Virus record (IMG/VR): IMGVR_UViG_3300033146_000850
Span: 1-64,000 of that record
Reading direction: 5' to 3' (one strand)
Source of the DNA: a virus
DNA length: 64,000 nucleotides
Made by a program: the position numbers and the translations under genes. The first letter of the stretch is position 1. Each line of letters begins with the position of its first letter. Shown piece by piece: positions 53,287-60,896 of the stretch. The notes beneath the pieces are model-generated. The model made no database searches, was not told the origin of the DNA, and saw only the letters and a list, made by a program, of their open reading frames with translations.

Positions 53287-53671
53287 AATTTACATTGGAA
53301 CTACTTTGAATGCTAATTACATTGGAGTTTATAACTCTAAAAATAAAAGTTTAGATGAAGTATGGAGTATTAATACTAAGGGGCATCAAATTCAAATCGC
53401 ACCAGGTAACCATCCAGTATTTCTACAAAAAAAATTCGAGGATACTCTAATTGATATTTCTATTAAAGTTGATAGTTTTTTATACACAACCGACCCTGAT
53501 AAACTAAAATTAGGTGATGAATTTATTAAAATATATAAAGAAGCTAAGACTGGATTATTACTAACTAATCCAGACGAATCACTTGAAAATAAAGAATTAG
53601 CCGACAAACTTAGGAAGAAAATAGAAAAAGCTGAAAATAATTCAAAATCAAAATTAATAATTCAAAACTAG
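53273..53671 (+). CDS. Unknown protein (132 aa)
   Basis: ATG 53273 follows GGAG seven bases upstream, both inside the end of the previous gene, so translation is coupled. Begins MKNGKIYIGTTLNANYIGVY, has a mixed beta N-terminal half and a helical, Lys/Glu-rich C-terminus (ELADKLRKKIEKAENNSKSK). No family recognised. It precedes the clamp-loader gene by 18 nt. Confidence 0.55.
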   Translation: MKNGKIYIGTTLNANYIGVYNSKNKSLDEVWSINTKGHQIQIAPGNHPVFLQKKFEDTLIDISIKVDSFLYTTDPDKLKLGDEFIKIYKEAKTGLLLTNPDESLENKELADKLRKKIEKAENNSKSKLIIQN

Positions 53672-53689
53672 AAAAACGGAGTTTAAAAA

Positions 53690-54634
53690 ATGTCAGAATT
53701 TAATTTTAATCACGAATTTAAAGGTGTATGGGCTGAAAAATATAGACCTGATAGTATATCTGAAACTATTTTACCAAATAGATTAAAGAGACAATTTCAG
53801 AAATATATTGATGATGGCTCAATTCCAAATTTGTTATTAATATCACCATCCCCAGGGACTGGAAAAACAACTATTGCAAAAATAATTATAAAAGAATTAA
53901 ATGCTTGCGAATTAGGTTTAAATGGTTCTCAAGATAATGGTATCGATATTGTTAGAGGTCCTATAACTAGATTTGTACGAAATGATTCTATGACAGGTAG
54001 TAAAATTGTTTTTATAGATGAAGCCGATGGATTAACACTCAAGGCTCAACAATCATTAAAATCATTTATTGAGGATAATATTGAGAGAGTTAGATTTATA
54101 ATGACTGCAAATGATGAGTATGAATTTATCGATGCGATAATGTCTAGATTTCAAAAAATACACTTCAATATTGATAATGATGAATATCAAGAAATGGTTA
54201 ATTTATTTACGAACCGAGTTTTAAATATATTAAAAAAAGAAAGTATTAAACACGACCCCAAAGCAGTATTTCAAACTGTGAAAAATTCATTTCCTGATTA
54301 TAGAGAAGTTTGGCAAAACCTTGAATCGACATATAATTCATATGGAGAAATAACCAAAGGTAATACTGTATCTAAAAAGGCAATTTTAAAAATGATAGAA
54401 GCTATAAACACCAAAGATTTGTCAAAAATTAGAAGTGCTATGACCACAACCAAGAATATCAACTATAATAATATATATAGTAAATTATTAGAGCACGTTG
54501 ATTCATTTGACGGATATAGTATGGATAATATTCTATTTACAATTGCTGATTGGAATTATAAAAATAAATTTGTTGCTGATAAATTTTTAAATTTTTTAGG
54601 AATGTGTGCTGATATGATACAGCATTCTGATTGA
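53690..54634 (+). CDS. 44: Sliding-clamp loader large subunit (T4 gp44-like)
   Basis: A 314-residue AAA+ protein of the RFC small-subunit type, matching gp44 in length (319). It opens with the family hallmark VWAEKYRPDSISETILP. Walker A is SPGTGKT (54-60), Walker B IVFIDEADGL, and an SRF motif (IMSRFQ) replaces the common SRC. Four copies with one gp62 load the gp45 clamp onto DNA. The next genes are gp62-like and regA, the T4 order 44-62-regA. The clamp itself (gene 45) and the polymerase (43) are not in this window. Confidence 0.9.
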   Translation: MSEFNFNHEFKGVWAEKYRPDSISETILPNRLKRQFQKYIDDGSIPNLLLISPSPGTGKTTIAKIIIKELNACELGLNGSQDNGIDIVRGPITRFVRNDSMTGSKIVFIDEADGLTLKAQQSLKSFIEDNIERVRFIMTANDEYEFIDAIMSRFQKIHFNIDNDEYQEMVNLFTNRVLNILKKESIKHDPKAVFQTVKNSFPDYREVWQNLESTYNSYGEITKGNTVSKKAILKMIEAINTKDLSKIRSAMTTTKNINYNNIYSKLLEHVDSFDGYSMDNILFTIADWNYKNKFVADKFLNFLGMCADMIQHSD

Positions 54635-54644
54635 GGAGAATAAA

Positions 54645-55151
54645 TTGTTTAATATTGATGATAATGGAAAAATTATTATTTCAGATAATAATAATGATGA
54701 CAAAAATGAAATAGATGATGTATCCGATGTGAAACCAAAAATGAATTTATTTACAGATATCCTAAATAATATCTCTAATGGTGAAAGTAAATTATCCTGG
54801 GATGAAATGGAAAAATCATATAATCCATATGTTATTAATAGATGTCTAGTTCGTAATGATGCCTTTGTTAATATTGCGTGTAAGTTAAATATATTTGCAT
54901 CTAAAATTGAGGATAAGCAACATTATGATATTTTGTTTGATTATATCAAACCAAAAAAATATAGATATTTAAAATATTTATCACAAAATGAATTTGAGAA
55001 AGATATTGTTAAAATATCTAAATTTTTTAAAATTAATAAATATCATATTGAAGAGTATTTAAAGCTTATGGATAAAAATGATATTAAGGGTATTATAAAA
55101 AAAATTGATAGTTTAACTAAATCCCCTACTAAAAAAATCCTAAAGCGATAA
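54645..55151 (+). CDS. 62: Sliding-clamp loader small subunit (T4 gp62-like)
   Basis: TTG start at 54645 with GAGGAG upstream. The 168-residue product has an acidic N-terminus (DNNNDDKNEIDDVSD), then a helical body (NLFTDILNNIS, NPYVINRCLVRNDAFVNIAC, YFD-type helices, KPKKYRYLKYLSQ) typical of the gp62 family. In T4, gp62 is 187 aa. The call depends mainly on position between gp44 and RegA and on the 'NPYVINRCLV...KPKKYRYLKY' pattern. Confidence 0.72.
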   Translation: MFNIDDNGKIIISDNNNDDKNEIDDVSDVKPKMNLFTDILNNISNGESKLSWDEMEKSYNPYVINRCLVRNDAFVNIACKLNIFASKIEDKQHYDILFDYIKPKKYRYLKYLSQNEFEKDIVKISKFFKINKYHIEEYLKLMDKNDIKGIIKKIDSLTKSPTKKILKR

Positions 55152-55184
55152 ATAATTATATATTATTAGTTTAAGGGGATTATT

Positions 55185-55616
55185 ATGGACGATTCACACA
55201 GTAAATTTTTTAAAACTATACCAGCTCATATGTTAAAAGAATTAATATATGAATTTATTGAGGTCGATTTGAAATTATCATTTAATATAATTCGGGAAAC
55301 TTTGGCTAGAATTGGTGATGTTGAAGGTGATACACTATATCAATTATCTCATATTTTATTTAAAAAAAACAAATATTATATAGTTCATTATAAACAGTTG
55401 TATAAGTTAGATGGTCAAGATATTAATATCGAAACATCGGATATTAATAAGCTATATAAAATTGTTTCATTACTATATAAATGGGGATTTATAGATATTA
55501 AAAACGATAGAGATTTATTAAATGCAAATAAAAATGAATCAATATATGTCAATATAGCAAAGATGTCTAACGTTAAAAATGGTTCAATCAAACTTCAAAA
55601 AAAATATAATTTATAA
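55185..55616 (+). CDS. regA: Translational repressor RegA
   Basis: A 143-residue product; AGGGG precedes ATG 55185. Residues 25-110 align with T4 RegA: LSFNIIRETLARIGDVEGD against DFLKVKETLTRMGIANNKD, YQLSHILFKKNKYYIVHYKQ against YQSCHILQKKGLYYIVHFKE, LYKLDGQDI against MLRMDGRQV, and LLYKWGFIDI against LLEDWGLIEI. RegA binds ribosome sites of early mRNAs and blocks their translation. About 20 extra residues lie at the N-terminus. It directly follows the clamp-loader genes, as in T4. The target motif is not visible from sequence alone. Confidence 0.93.
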   Translation: MDDSHSKFFKTIPAHMLKELIYEFIEVDLKLSFNIIRETLARIGDVEGDTLYQLSHILFKKNKYYIVHYKQLYKLDGQDINIETSDINKLYKIVSLLYKWGFIDIKNDRDLLNANKNESIYVNIAKMSNVKNGSIKLQKKYNL

Positions 55617-55623
55617 AAAAAAC

Positions 55624-55651
55624 TTGATTTTTAAATAAAAATAGCTATAAT
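55624..55651 (+). promoter_or_regulatory. Sigma70-type promoter
   Basis: TTGATT (55624-55629), 16-bp spacer, TATAAT (55646-55651), 33 nt upstream of ATG 55685. Confidence 0.75.
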
Positions 55652-55684
55652 TAAACTGATTGATAATTGAACTGGGGTTTTATT

Positions 55685-56098
55685 ATGAAGAGAAGTCGAT
55701 ATGGAGTTTATAAAGTGTTTAATTATAAAAACACTTTAAATAAAAACTTTTACAAAAAAGATACCAAAAATGGAACTCATCCTTGGTTTTTTGAGCCAGA
55801 TAATTATAAGAAAAAAGAACCGTGTTCATATGGATATGCAACAATTGATGATGCATTACAAGAGGCTAACGTTTGGGAATGTGAGTTCCTATTAAAATAT
55901 AATAGATTAAAATTAAAAAAAACATTATCGATGTATGATGAGATACGTAGAAAAGATAAAGATAAACTTATAAGTAAAGATTCGTTATATGATAGAGAAA
56001 TGTTGAATAATTTCTATATAACATTATCTCAATTGATAAAATTCTATGATGAGAAAATTATAGAATTACTAGAATGGAAAGATACATTAGAATGTTAA
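55685..56098 (+). CDS. Unknown basic helical protein (137 aa)
   Basis: ATG 55685 follows GGGG; an upstream in-frame codon at 55667 lacks a ribosome site. Begins MKRSRYGVYKVFNYKN and contains EPDNYKKKEPCSYGYATIDD, a pattern like short phage proteins that join an N-terminal beta hairpin to a long helical coil (FLLKYNRLKLKKTLSMYDEI). Function unknown. It is the first gene of the unit driven by the promoter at 55624. Confidence 0.55.
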   Translation: MKRSRYGVYKVFNYKNTLNKNFYKKDTKNGTHPWFFEPDNYKKKEPCSYGYATIDDALQEANVWECEFLLKYNRLKLKKTLSMYDEIRRKDKDKLISKDSLYDREMLNNFYITLSQLIKFYDEKIIELLEWKDTLEC

Positions 56099-56163
56099 TT
56101 ATGAAGTTTAAATATAATCCTACTAAATATATATGTGATATTATATATTTAATGGAGAATTTA

Positions 56164-56742
56164 ATGAGTTATAATTACATTGTTAGTATAGATGCTAGTA
56201 TTCAATCAAGCGGTGTTAGTATATACAACACTAAAACTAAAACTACTATATTATACACGTATAGTAATAAAGTAAAAGAAGATTTTGAATTTGAAGTTGC
56301 GGAGTTTAAATTAATAGCCGAGGCACAACCTAAAAAGTTTAAGACTTTGGATTATTTTATTAGGTATACTAAGATAGCAGATAGAATATATGAGTTTATA
56401 AGCAACAATATAGACGATAGTGCGATTTTTTTTATGGAGGGGTATGCATTTGCTGCTAAAGGTAAAATGTTTAATATAGGCGAATTTGGAGGGTTAATTA
56501 AACGTCATATATATGATGATAATTATCCATTAAAAGAGATTGCTCCATCCGAGTGGAAAAAACGTATTATAGGGTCAGGGTCAGCAAAAAAAGAGGTGAT
56601 TTATAATTCAATGTTAAGGGAGAGTGTTGGTGAGGTACTTGCTGAATTGGTAGCTAGAGGTTATCCGTGGAAAAAACATAGTTGGGTTGAAGATATTGCT
56701 GATGTATATGCAATTCAAAAATGTGCAATGTTTTTAACTTGA
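56164..56742 (+). CDS. RuvC-like Holliday junction resolvase
   Basis: A 192-residue product starting at ATG 56164 (GGAG upstream); a longer frame from 56074 overlaps the previous gene and is unlikely. The RNase H/RuvC fold is supported by the order of acidic residues: D10 in IVSIDASIQSSGVSIYN, E92 in FFMEGYAFAAKGKMFNIGEF, E176/D177 and D180 in WVEDIADVYAIQK. The pattern (AAKGKMFNIGEFGG...PSEWKK) is that of phage and poxvirus-type RuvC relatives. T4 uses the unrelated endonuclease VII (gp49), so this is a different solution in a T4-like background. Confidence 0.82.
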   Translation: MSYNYIVSIDASIQSSGVSIYNTKTKTTILYTYSNKVKEDFEFEVAEFKLIAEAQPKKFKTLDYFIRYTKIADRIYEFISNNIDDSAIFFMEGYAFAAKGKMFNIGEFGGLIKRHIYDDNYPLKEIAPSEWKKRIIGSGSAKKEVIYNSMLRESVGEVLAELVARGYPWKKHSWVEDIADVYAIQKCAMFLT

Positions 56743-56791
56743 TGATTGTTCATATTATAAAGTTTTATTGATTACTTACTGGAGGGTTATT

Positions 56792-56893
56792 ATGTCAGAT
56801 GTTAAATGTGTCGATTGTAGTTTTTTTGTTGGTTCGGTATGTATAGCCAGCAGTTGTCCGTATGGTAAATTTATAAAAAAAAGAGGTGAATGA
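56792..56893 (+). CDS. Tiny cysteine-rich protein (33 aa), zinc-ribbon-like
   Basis: GGAGGG lies nine bases before ATG 56792; the product begins MSDVKCVDCSFFVGSVCIAS and ends KFIKKRGE. Four cysteines (C6, C9, C17, C22; pattern C-x2-C-x7-C-x4-C) could bind one metal ion. The stop codon is immediately followed by the sigma-factor ATG, so the two genes are tightly coupled and AGAGGTG near its 3' end serves the next gene. Confidence 0.6.
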   Translation: MSDVKCVDCSFFVGSVCIASSCPYGKFIKKRGE

Positions 56894-57784
56894 ATGACAA
56901 AATTGAATAATCATGAACGTAAATTATTGAATGATAATATGCACATTATTAAAATTTTCATAAATACAAACTATAAAAAAATACCACGAGAATTTAAGAC
57001 TGAACTATATTCACAAGGGTATCTAGAGGTATGCTCTAAGATACATAGCTATGACCCTGAAAAAAGTGCATTTAACACCTTTGTATACGCAATATTAACT
57101 CCAGCAATTAGAAATTATTATAATAGAGTATTATTGGGGTCAGTTTCAACGACAAGAGTAGATAAGATGACTGATGAGCAATTGGAAAATAAAAAGAAAA
57201 AAGAACAATTATATGCTGAACAATATTCTAAATATTTAAGTGATTTGAACAAATGGGAATCTGATAAAAACAATCAAAAAAATAATGATAAACCTACACC
57301 ACCAAAAAAACAATCATATAATATAACATTTATACCTAATAATGTTGAGTATAATGATGAATATTTATCTAAAACAAACAATATCAACCCTCAAGATTAC
57401 ATTAAGAGTGATATGTTAAATTCTATAAATAATATCATTAATACTTATAATCCAGTAAAAAAAATATTCTGTAAAAAGGTATTACTTCAAGGTGAAAGTT
57501 CAGGACAAGTTACTACAATGATAAATAATAAGATACAAAAAATAGCATCAACAATTGAACATACTTTAAAAATTATAGATTCTATTGACGTTGATAGAGA
57601 GTATATTGTAAAAAAATATGCAAATTCTAATTGTGAAATAACTAAAGAGTTTTGTCGTAGGATTGCATCTGATAAAAATAAAACAATACAATCTGTAAAA
57701 CAAGAATTACACGCTAGAGTTGGAAAATATTATAAAGATATAATTATTAACGATATTAAATTTAAATTACGTGAAAAAAAATAA
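56894..57784 (+). CDS. Divergent sigma factor (sigma70 family), candidate late sigma
   Basis: A 296-residue product starting directly after the previous stop. Residues ~5-80 match sigma region 2: LLNDNMHIIKIFINTNYKKI, ELYSQGYLEVCSKIHSYDPE, SAFNTFVYAILTPAIRNYYN (core-binding and -10 recognition). A long hydrophilic Lys/Asn/Gln/Pro linker (~95-150) follows, then a helical C-terminal domain in place of a clear region 4. It is longer than T4 gp55 (185 aa), the late sigma that recognises TATAAATA. With exact TATAAATA boxes in this window, this protein is the obvious candidate to read them. The co-activator gp33 is not seen here. Confidence 0.8.
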   Translation: MTKLNNHERKLLNDNMHIIKIFINTNYKKIPREFKTELYSQGYLEVCSKIHSYDPEKSAFNTFVYAILTPAIRNYYNRVLLGSVSTTRVDKMTDEQLENKKKKEQLYAEQYSKYLSDLNKWESDKNNQKNNDKPTPPKKQSYNITFIPNNVEYNDEYLSKTNNINPQDYIKSDMLNSINNIINTYNPVKKIFCKKVLLQGESSGQVTTMINNKIQKIASTIEHTLKIIDSIDVDREYIVKKYANSNCEITKEFCRRIASDKNKTIQSVKQELHARVGKYYKDIIINDIKFKLREKK

Positions 57785-57794
57785 AATTATTTTT

Positions 57795-58301
57795 TTATAT
57801 TAAAGACTCGGTAGCAATTATATCACCATCAGTAGCAATTACATCAACATCAGTAGCAATTACATCGCTATCAGTAACCACAGCATCAACATCAGTAATT
57901 ACTGCATCACTATCTGTAACTACTGCATCACTATCTGTAACTACGGCATCACTATCTGTAACTACGGCATCACTATCAGTAACCACAGCATCAACATCAG
58001 TAATTACTGCATCACTATCAGTAACCACTGCATCACTATCAGTAACTATAACATCACCGTCAGTAACTATAGCATCACCATCAGTAACCACAGCATCAAT
58101 ATCAGTAACCACGGCATCACCATCGGTAGCCATAACATCACCGTCAGTAACTATAACATCACCATCGGTAACCACAGCATCACCATCGGTAGCCATAACA
58201 TCACAATCACATTTTTTGGAAACATCACTATTTTTTTTAATGCAACCAATAATAGCAAATTGAATAATCATAACGAATAACATTGTTTTAAAAATTTTCA
58301 T
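57795..58301 (-). CDS. Putative lipoprotein of 19 Asp-rich heptapeptide repeats
   Basis: A 168-residue product starting at 58301 with GAGG upstream. It opens with a basic residue pair and a hydrophobic stretch (MLFVMIIQFAIIGC) ending in a lipobox, so Cys20 should be lipidated after export. Residues 32-164 are 19 tandem heptapeptides D-x-D-[AV]-[VIM]-[VAI]-T (for example DSDAVVT, DGDVIVT), followed by ESLI. The regular Asp pairs every seven residues could bind calcium or stack as a solenoid. It is probably anchored in the host envelope facing outward or to the periplasm, where superinfection exclusion or membrane protection are possible roles. It overlaps no other gene and has its own late box. 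Confidence 0.72.
   Translation of the reverse strand: MKIFKTMLFVMIIQFAIIGCIKKNSDVSKKCDCDVMATDGDAVVTDGDVIVTDGDVMATDGDAVVTDIDAVVTDGDAIVTDGDVIVTDSDAVVTDSDAVITDVDAVVTDSDAVVTDSDAVVTDSDAVVTDSDAVITDVDAVVTDSDVIATDVDVIATDGDIIATESLI
57810..58208 (-). repeat. 21-bp coding repeats (19 copies)
   Basis: The repeat part of the lipoprotein gene. Codons vary at synonymous positions in some copies but several adjacent units are identical, so slippage or unequal recombination has acted recently. Unit number is likely variable among relatives. Confidence 0.88.
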
Positions 58302-58335
58302 AATCAACCTCTTATAATTTTATTAATAACAAATA

Positions 58336-58343
58336 TATTTATA
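58336..58343 (-). promoter_or_regulatory. T4-type late promoter box on the minus strand
   Basis: TATAAATA on the minus strand, 35 nt upstream of the lipoprotein start at 58301. It suggests late expression separate from the RNase H transcript. Confidence 0.6.
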
Positions 58344-58396
58344 ACTTTATAAATTATATGAAAAATATGATATGTTTTGATGATAGATATGATAGT

Positions 58397-58588
58397 TTAA
58401 AAAATAATATATTTTCCTAAACTTGTTCTGAATAACATTTTATATTCTTTATTAAATTTTTCTGGATTAAATTTTAATCTAGTTTGATTACAACAATATC
58501 TTCTAGCCTCATTGATATCATCAAATTCTTTAATTAATCTAATCTTCATAATCTTATTATCCCAATATTTTTTAACAACGTAAAACAT
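58397..58588 (-). CDS. Small basic protein (63 aa), unknown
   Basis: Starts at 58588 with AGGTAATT upstream, four bases after the RNase H stop. Begins MFYVVKKYWDNKIMKIRLIK and contains INEARRYCCNQTRLKFNPEK, a strand-helix pattern of small phage proteins. Likely cotranscribed with RNase H. No family recognised. Confidence 0.6.
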   Translation of the reverse strand: MFYVVKKYWDNKIMKIRLIKEFDDINEARRYCCNQTRLKFNPEKFNKEYKMLFRTSLGKYIIF

Positions 58589-58592
58589 ATAA

Positions 58593-59600
58593 TTACCTAT
58601 TTTTTAAAAAACTCATAATTCCACCATCTTCAATATTATCATCAAATTTGAAAAATTTATTGAAGTCCTCAATCCTACTAGTTAATGTTCTCATATCTCT
58701 ACTTATAAAGTATTGTAATAATTGTAATTCCCCCTTTTTAGATATTTCTTTTCTATTACGTTCATATAATTCTAAAATATCTACTTTAATTTGTTTGGGT
58801 GTTTTACGTAAATCGACTAGTTGTCTATTTCTATCAAAATTTTTAAGTAAATCTTCTTTTGATATTACTAAATCCATTTTTTTAGTTTCTTTATTTTTAC
58901 GATATAAATCTACTAATAACTCATCTTTAACACTATTATTAGTGATATGCTCCCATATTTTATCACTTCTCCACATTGTTATTTGTTTCTTGTCTGGGTT
59001 AATAAAGGTATCTAAATCAGTAGTTTTAACATTTAATACATCATCCCCATCATCACCTTTGAGTATTAGCCACATTAATTCATTTTTATAATTCAATGTT
59101 TTTATTTCTTTTTTATCTTTATGATTATACAATTTAACACGGCTATCAAACTGTAATTGTTTAAAGTCTTTATCATTGGATGCTATTATAATATCTTCAT
59201 TTGGTCTAGTTCTATAAAAATAATACGTTAATGTCCCAATAACATCATCACCCTCGGCTCTATCTATTTTGATAAAATTAAATGGGAATAAATCCATCAA
59301 CTCTTTTTCAAATTCATCCATATATCCCCAAAATTCATTCCACGGAAATCCATCATCCTTCCTACGCAATTTACGTCTAGCTTTATAATAGGGGTGAATA
59401 TCTTTTCTCCAATTATTTTTAGAATCAGCACATAATATAATTTCACGATGTTTTTTATATTTTTTTGCAACGAATAATATATGTGTTAATATTCTATGTT
59501 TTAAAAAATTAATATTTTTATCTATACCATCTTTTATAATATCTTGTTTTAGTGTATAGATATTATTATGTATTATTTGTGAAAAATCAAATAGTATCAT
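58593..59600 (-). CDS. rnh: RNase H / 5' nuclease (T4 Rnh-like, FEN-1 family)
   Basis: A 335-residue product close to T4 RNase H (305 aa), which removes RNA primers and trims lagging-strand 5' ends. The acidic metal-binding residues of the FEN family are visible: MILFDFSQIIH, ILCADSKNNWRK, IDRAEGDDVIGT, IASNDKDFKQ, KGDDGDDVLNV. A conserved DNA-binding loop (YYKARRKLRRKD) follows the second acidic block. AGAGGT precedes the start. It is in an operon with the GHKL ATPase gene upstream. Confidence 0.9.
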   Translation of the reverse strand: MILFDFSQIIHNNIYTLKQDIIKDGIDKNINFLKHRILTHILFVAKKYKKHREIILCADSKNNWRKDIHPYYKARRKLRRKDDGFPWNEFWGYMDEFEKELMDLFPFNFIKIDRAEGDDVIGTLTYYFYRTRPNEDIIIASNDKDFKQLQFDSRVKLYNHKDKKEIKTLNYKNELMWLILKGDDGDDVLNVKTTDLDTFINPDKKQITMWRSDKIWEHITNNSVKDELLVDLYRKNKETKKMDLVISKEDLLKNFDRNRQLVDLRKTPKQIKVDILELYERNRKEISKKGELQLLQYFISRDMRTLTSRIEDFNKFFKFDDNIEDGGIMSFLKNR

Positions 59601-59615
59601 TATTACCTCTTTTAT

Positions 59616-60770
59616 TTAAATTAATCGTTCATCTATCCAATTATGAGATTTTGTGATTAAATCCTCAAATTTTTCAATTAAAAGTTGAGGAAACAAACTA
59701 CGATGCTCCTTTAAAAATGATTCAAGAATATTAACAGGTAATAATTCTAGTTTCTTATCAATCATTGTTTCATAATGCTCTTGATATTTATTAGATTTTG
59801 AAAGTATTGAAAATAAATGCTCATCATTAATAAAAACTTGATTTGATGCATCCATATCATATAAAATGACCTTTGGTGTATTAGAAGACACTGGTATGCT
59901 ATCTTTACCGTATTGGTCTTTAAATATATCATAAACTTTATTATATATGTGTGTACCATTAACCGTAGAATTATTTTCATAATACCTAAAATCATTAATT
60001 TTATTATATATACCATTAGATATTATTTCATGATATTCTTCGATATCATCAAAACAATTTGATGCATTATTCCACATTTTCCCAGCAACCCATTGTAAAT
60101 CAAACGTTTTAACTGACCGTCTATCCCTATCTAATGCTATTTCACTGGGGATTATATTATATCCATATTGAAAATTGTTTTTGGACTCATCCGATACAAA
60201 TAACCCATTAATATATATTTTACTCTTATATTTTTCATCTAATAAAATTTCACCATATATAGTCTTATAACTATTCTTATCAGTATCACTTATATATCTA
60301 TCTTGGAATATTGCATATTCTTGTTCTGTAATTCCTTCTATAACAAATTGTAAATCATTATTCATAGGTTCTTTATAATTATCAATATCTATAACTAATA
60401 TATCACAACCATATTTTTTTGATTTTTTTATTCTTGGAATCCATTGCTCTGAATTATTAATTATAGTAACTTTTTTACCGAGTCTAGTCAATATTAATAA
60501 TGATAACTTATATCCCTCTCCATATTGACCTATTAAATTTTCATCATTAGCCTTACTTGTTTCACCTAATAATAACGTTTTTATTGGTAGAGTAGTGTTC
60601 ATATTTCCAATATATAAAATACCATCTTCATATTTGTGAATTATTTTATATTTTTGACTATCCTCCTGACATCTATCTATTACATTTTGTTGTAACTCTC
60701 GTAATGCTTCCCATACCCCCCAAGTTGGAACATAACTTGGGGACATTGTAATTTCAAATTCCCTACTCAT
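59616..60770 (-). CDS. GHKL/HSP90-like ATPase-domain protein
   Basis: A 384-residue product with the ATP-lid fold of GHKL proteins: the N-box ALRELQQNVIDR (E25, N29), then a strand YEDGILYIGNMN corresponding to the 'DxGxG' region but lacking the usual Asp-x-Gly, and the G2 box IGQYGEGYKLSL (81-90). No histidine-kinase or gyrase domain is present. T4 rIIA also contains a GHKL domain but is longer (725 aa), and the two are not clearly similar. AAGGAGAG within the preceding tiny ORF serves as ribosome site. Function is not known. Confidence 0.7.
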   Translation of the reverse strand: MSREFEITMSPSYVPTWGVWEALRELQQNVIDRCQEDSQKYKIIHKYEDGILYIGNMNTTLPIKTLLLGETSKANDENLIGQYGEGYKLSLLILTRLGKKVTIINNSEQWIPRIKKSKKYGCDILVIDIDNYKEPMNNDLQFVIEGITEQEYAIFQDRYISDTDKNSYKTIYGEILLDEKYKSKIYINGLFVSDESKNNFQYGYNIIPSEIALDRDRRSVKTFDLQWVAGKMWNNASNCFDDIEEYHEIISNGIYNKINDFRYYENNSTVNGTHIYNKVYDIFKDQYGKDSIPVSSNTPKVILYDMDASNQVFINDEHLFSILSKSNKYQEHYETMIDKKLELLPVNILESFLKEHRSLFPQLLIEKFEDLITKSHNWIDERLI

Positions 60771-60773
60771 AAC

Positions 60774-60821
60774 TTACTCTCCTTTTTTATTTGTTGAGTT
60801 ACCTTTAATTTCAAAACTCAT
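60774..60821 (-). CDS. 15-residue leader ORF
   Basis: On the minus strand GGAGG lies five bases before ATG 60821; the frame encodes MSFEIKGNSTNKKGE and ends in TAA three bases before the ATG of the GHKL gene. The gene's own Shine-Dalgarno (AAGGAGAG) lies inside this ORF, so translating the leader could expose or block it. A regulatory peptide or coupled leader is likelier than an independently active protein. Confidence 0.45.
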   Translation of the reverse strand: MSFEIKGNSTNKKGE

Positions 60822-60854
60822 AATATCCTCCAAACATAAACATCTAACGAAAAC

Positions 60855-60883
60855 ATAATATCATAATTAAACATATATGTCAA
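60855..60883 (-). promoter_or_regulatory. Sigma70-type promoter (minus strand)
   Basis: TTGACA (60883-60878), 17-bp spacer, TATTAT (60860-60855) on the minus strand, 34 nt before the leader ORF. It would drive the leader, GHKL ATPase, RNase H and the 63-residue gene. Confidence 0.8.
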
Positions 60884-60896
60884 GTTTTATTTAATT

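Noticed and set aside
57777-57800. A/T-only hairpin between the convergent sigma and lipoprotein genes as a terminator
   Set aside because: The stem is only A-T pairs made of homopolymer runs; too weak to assert.
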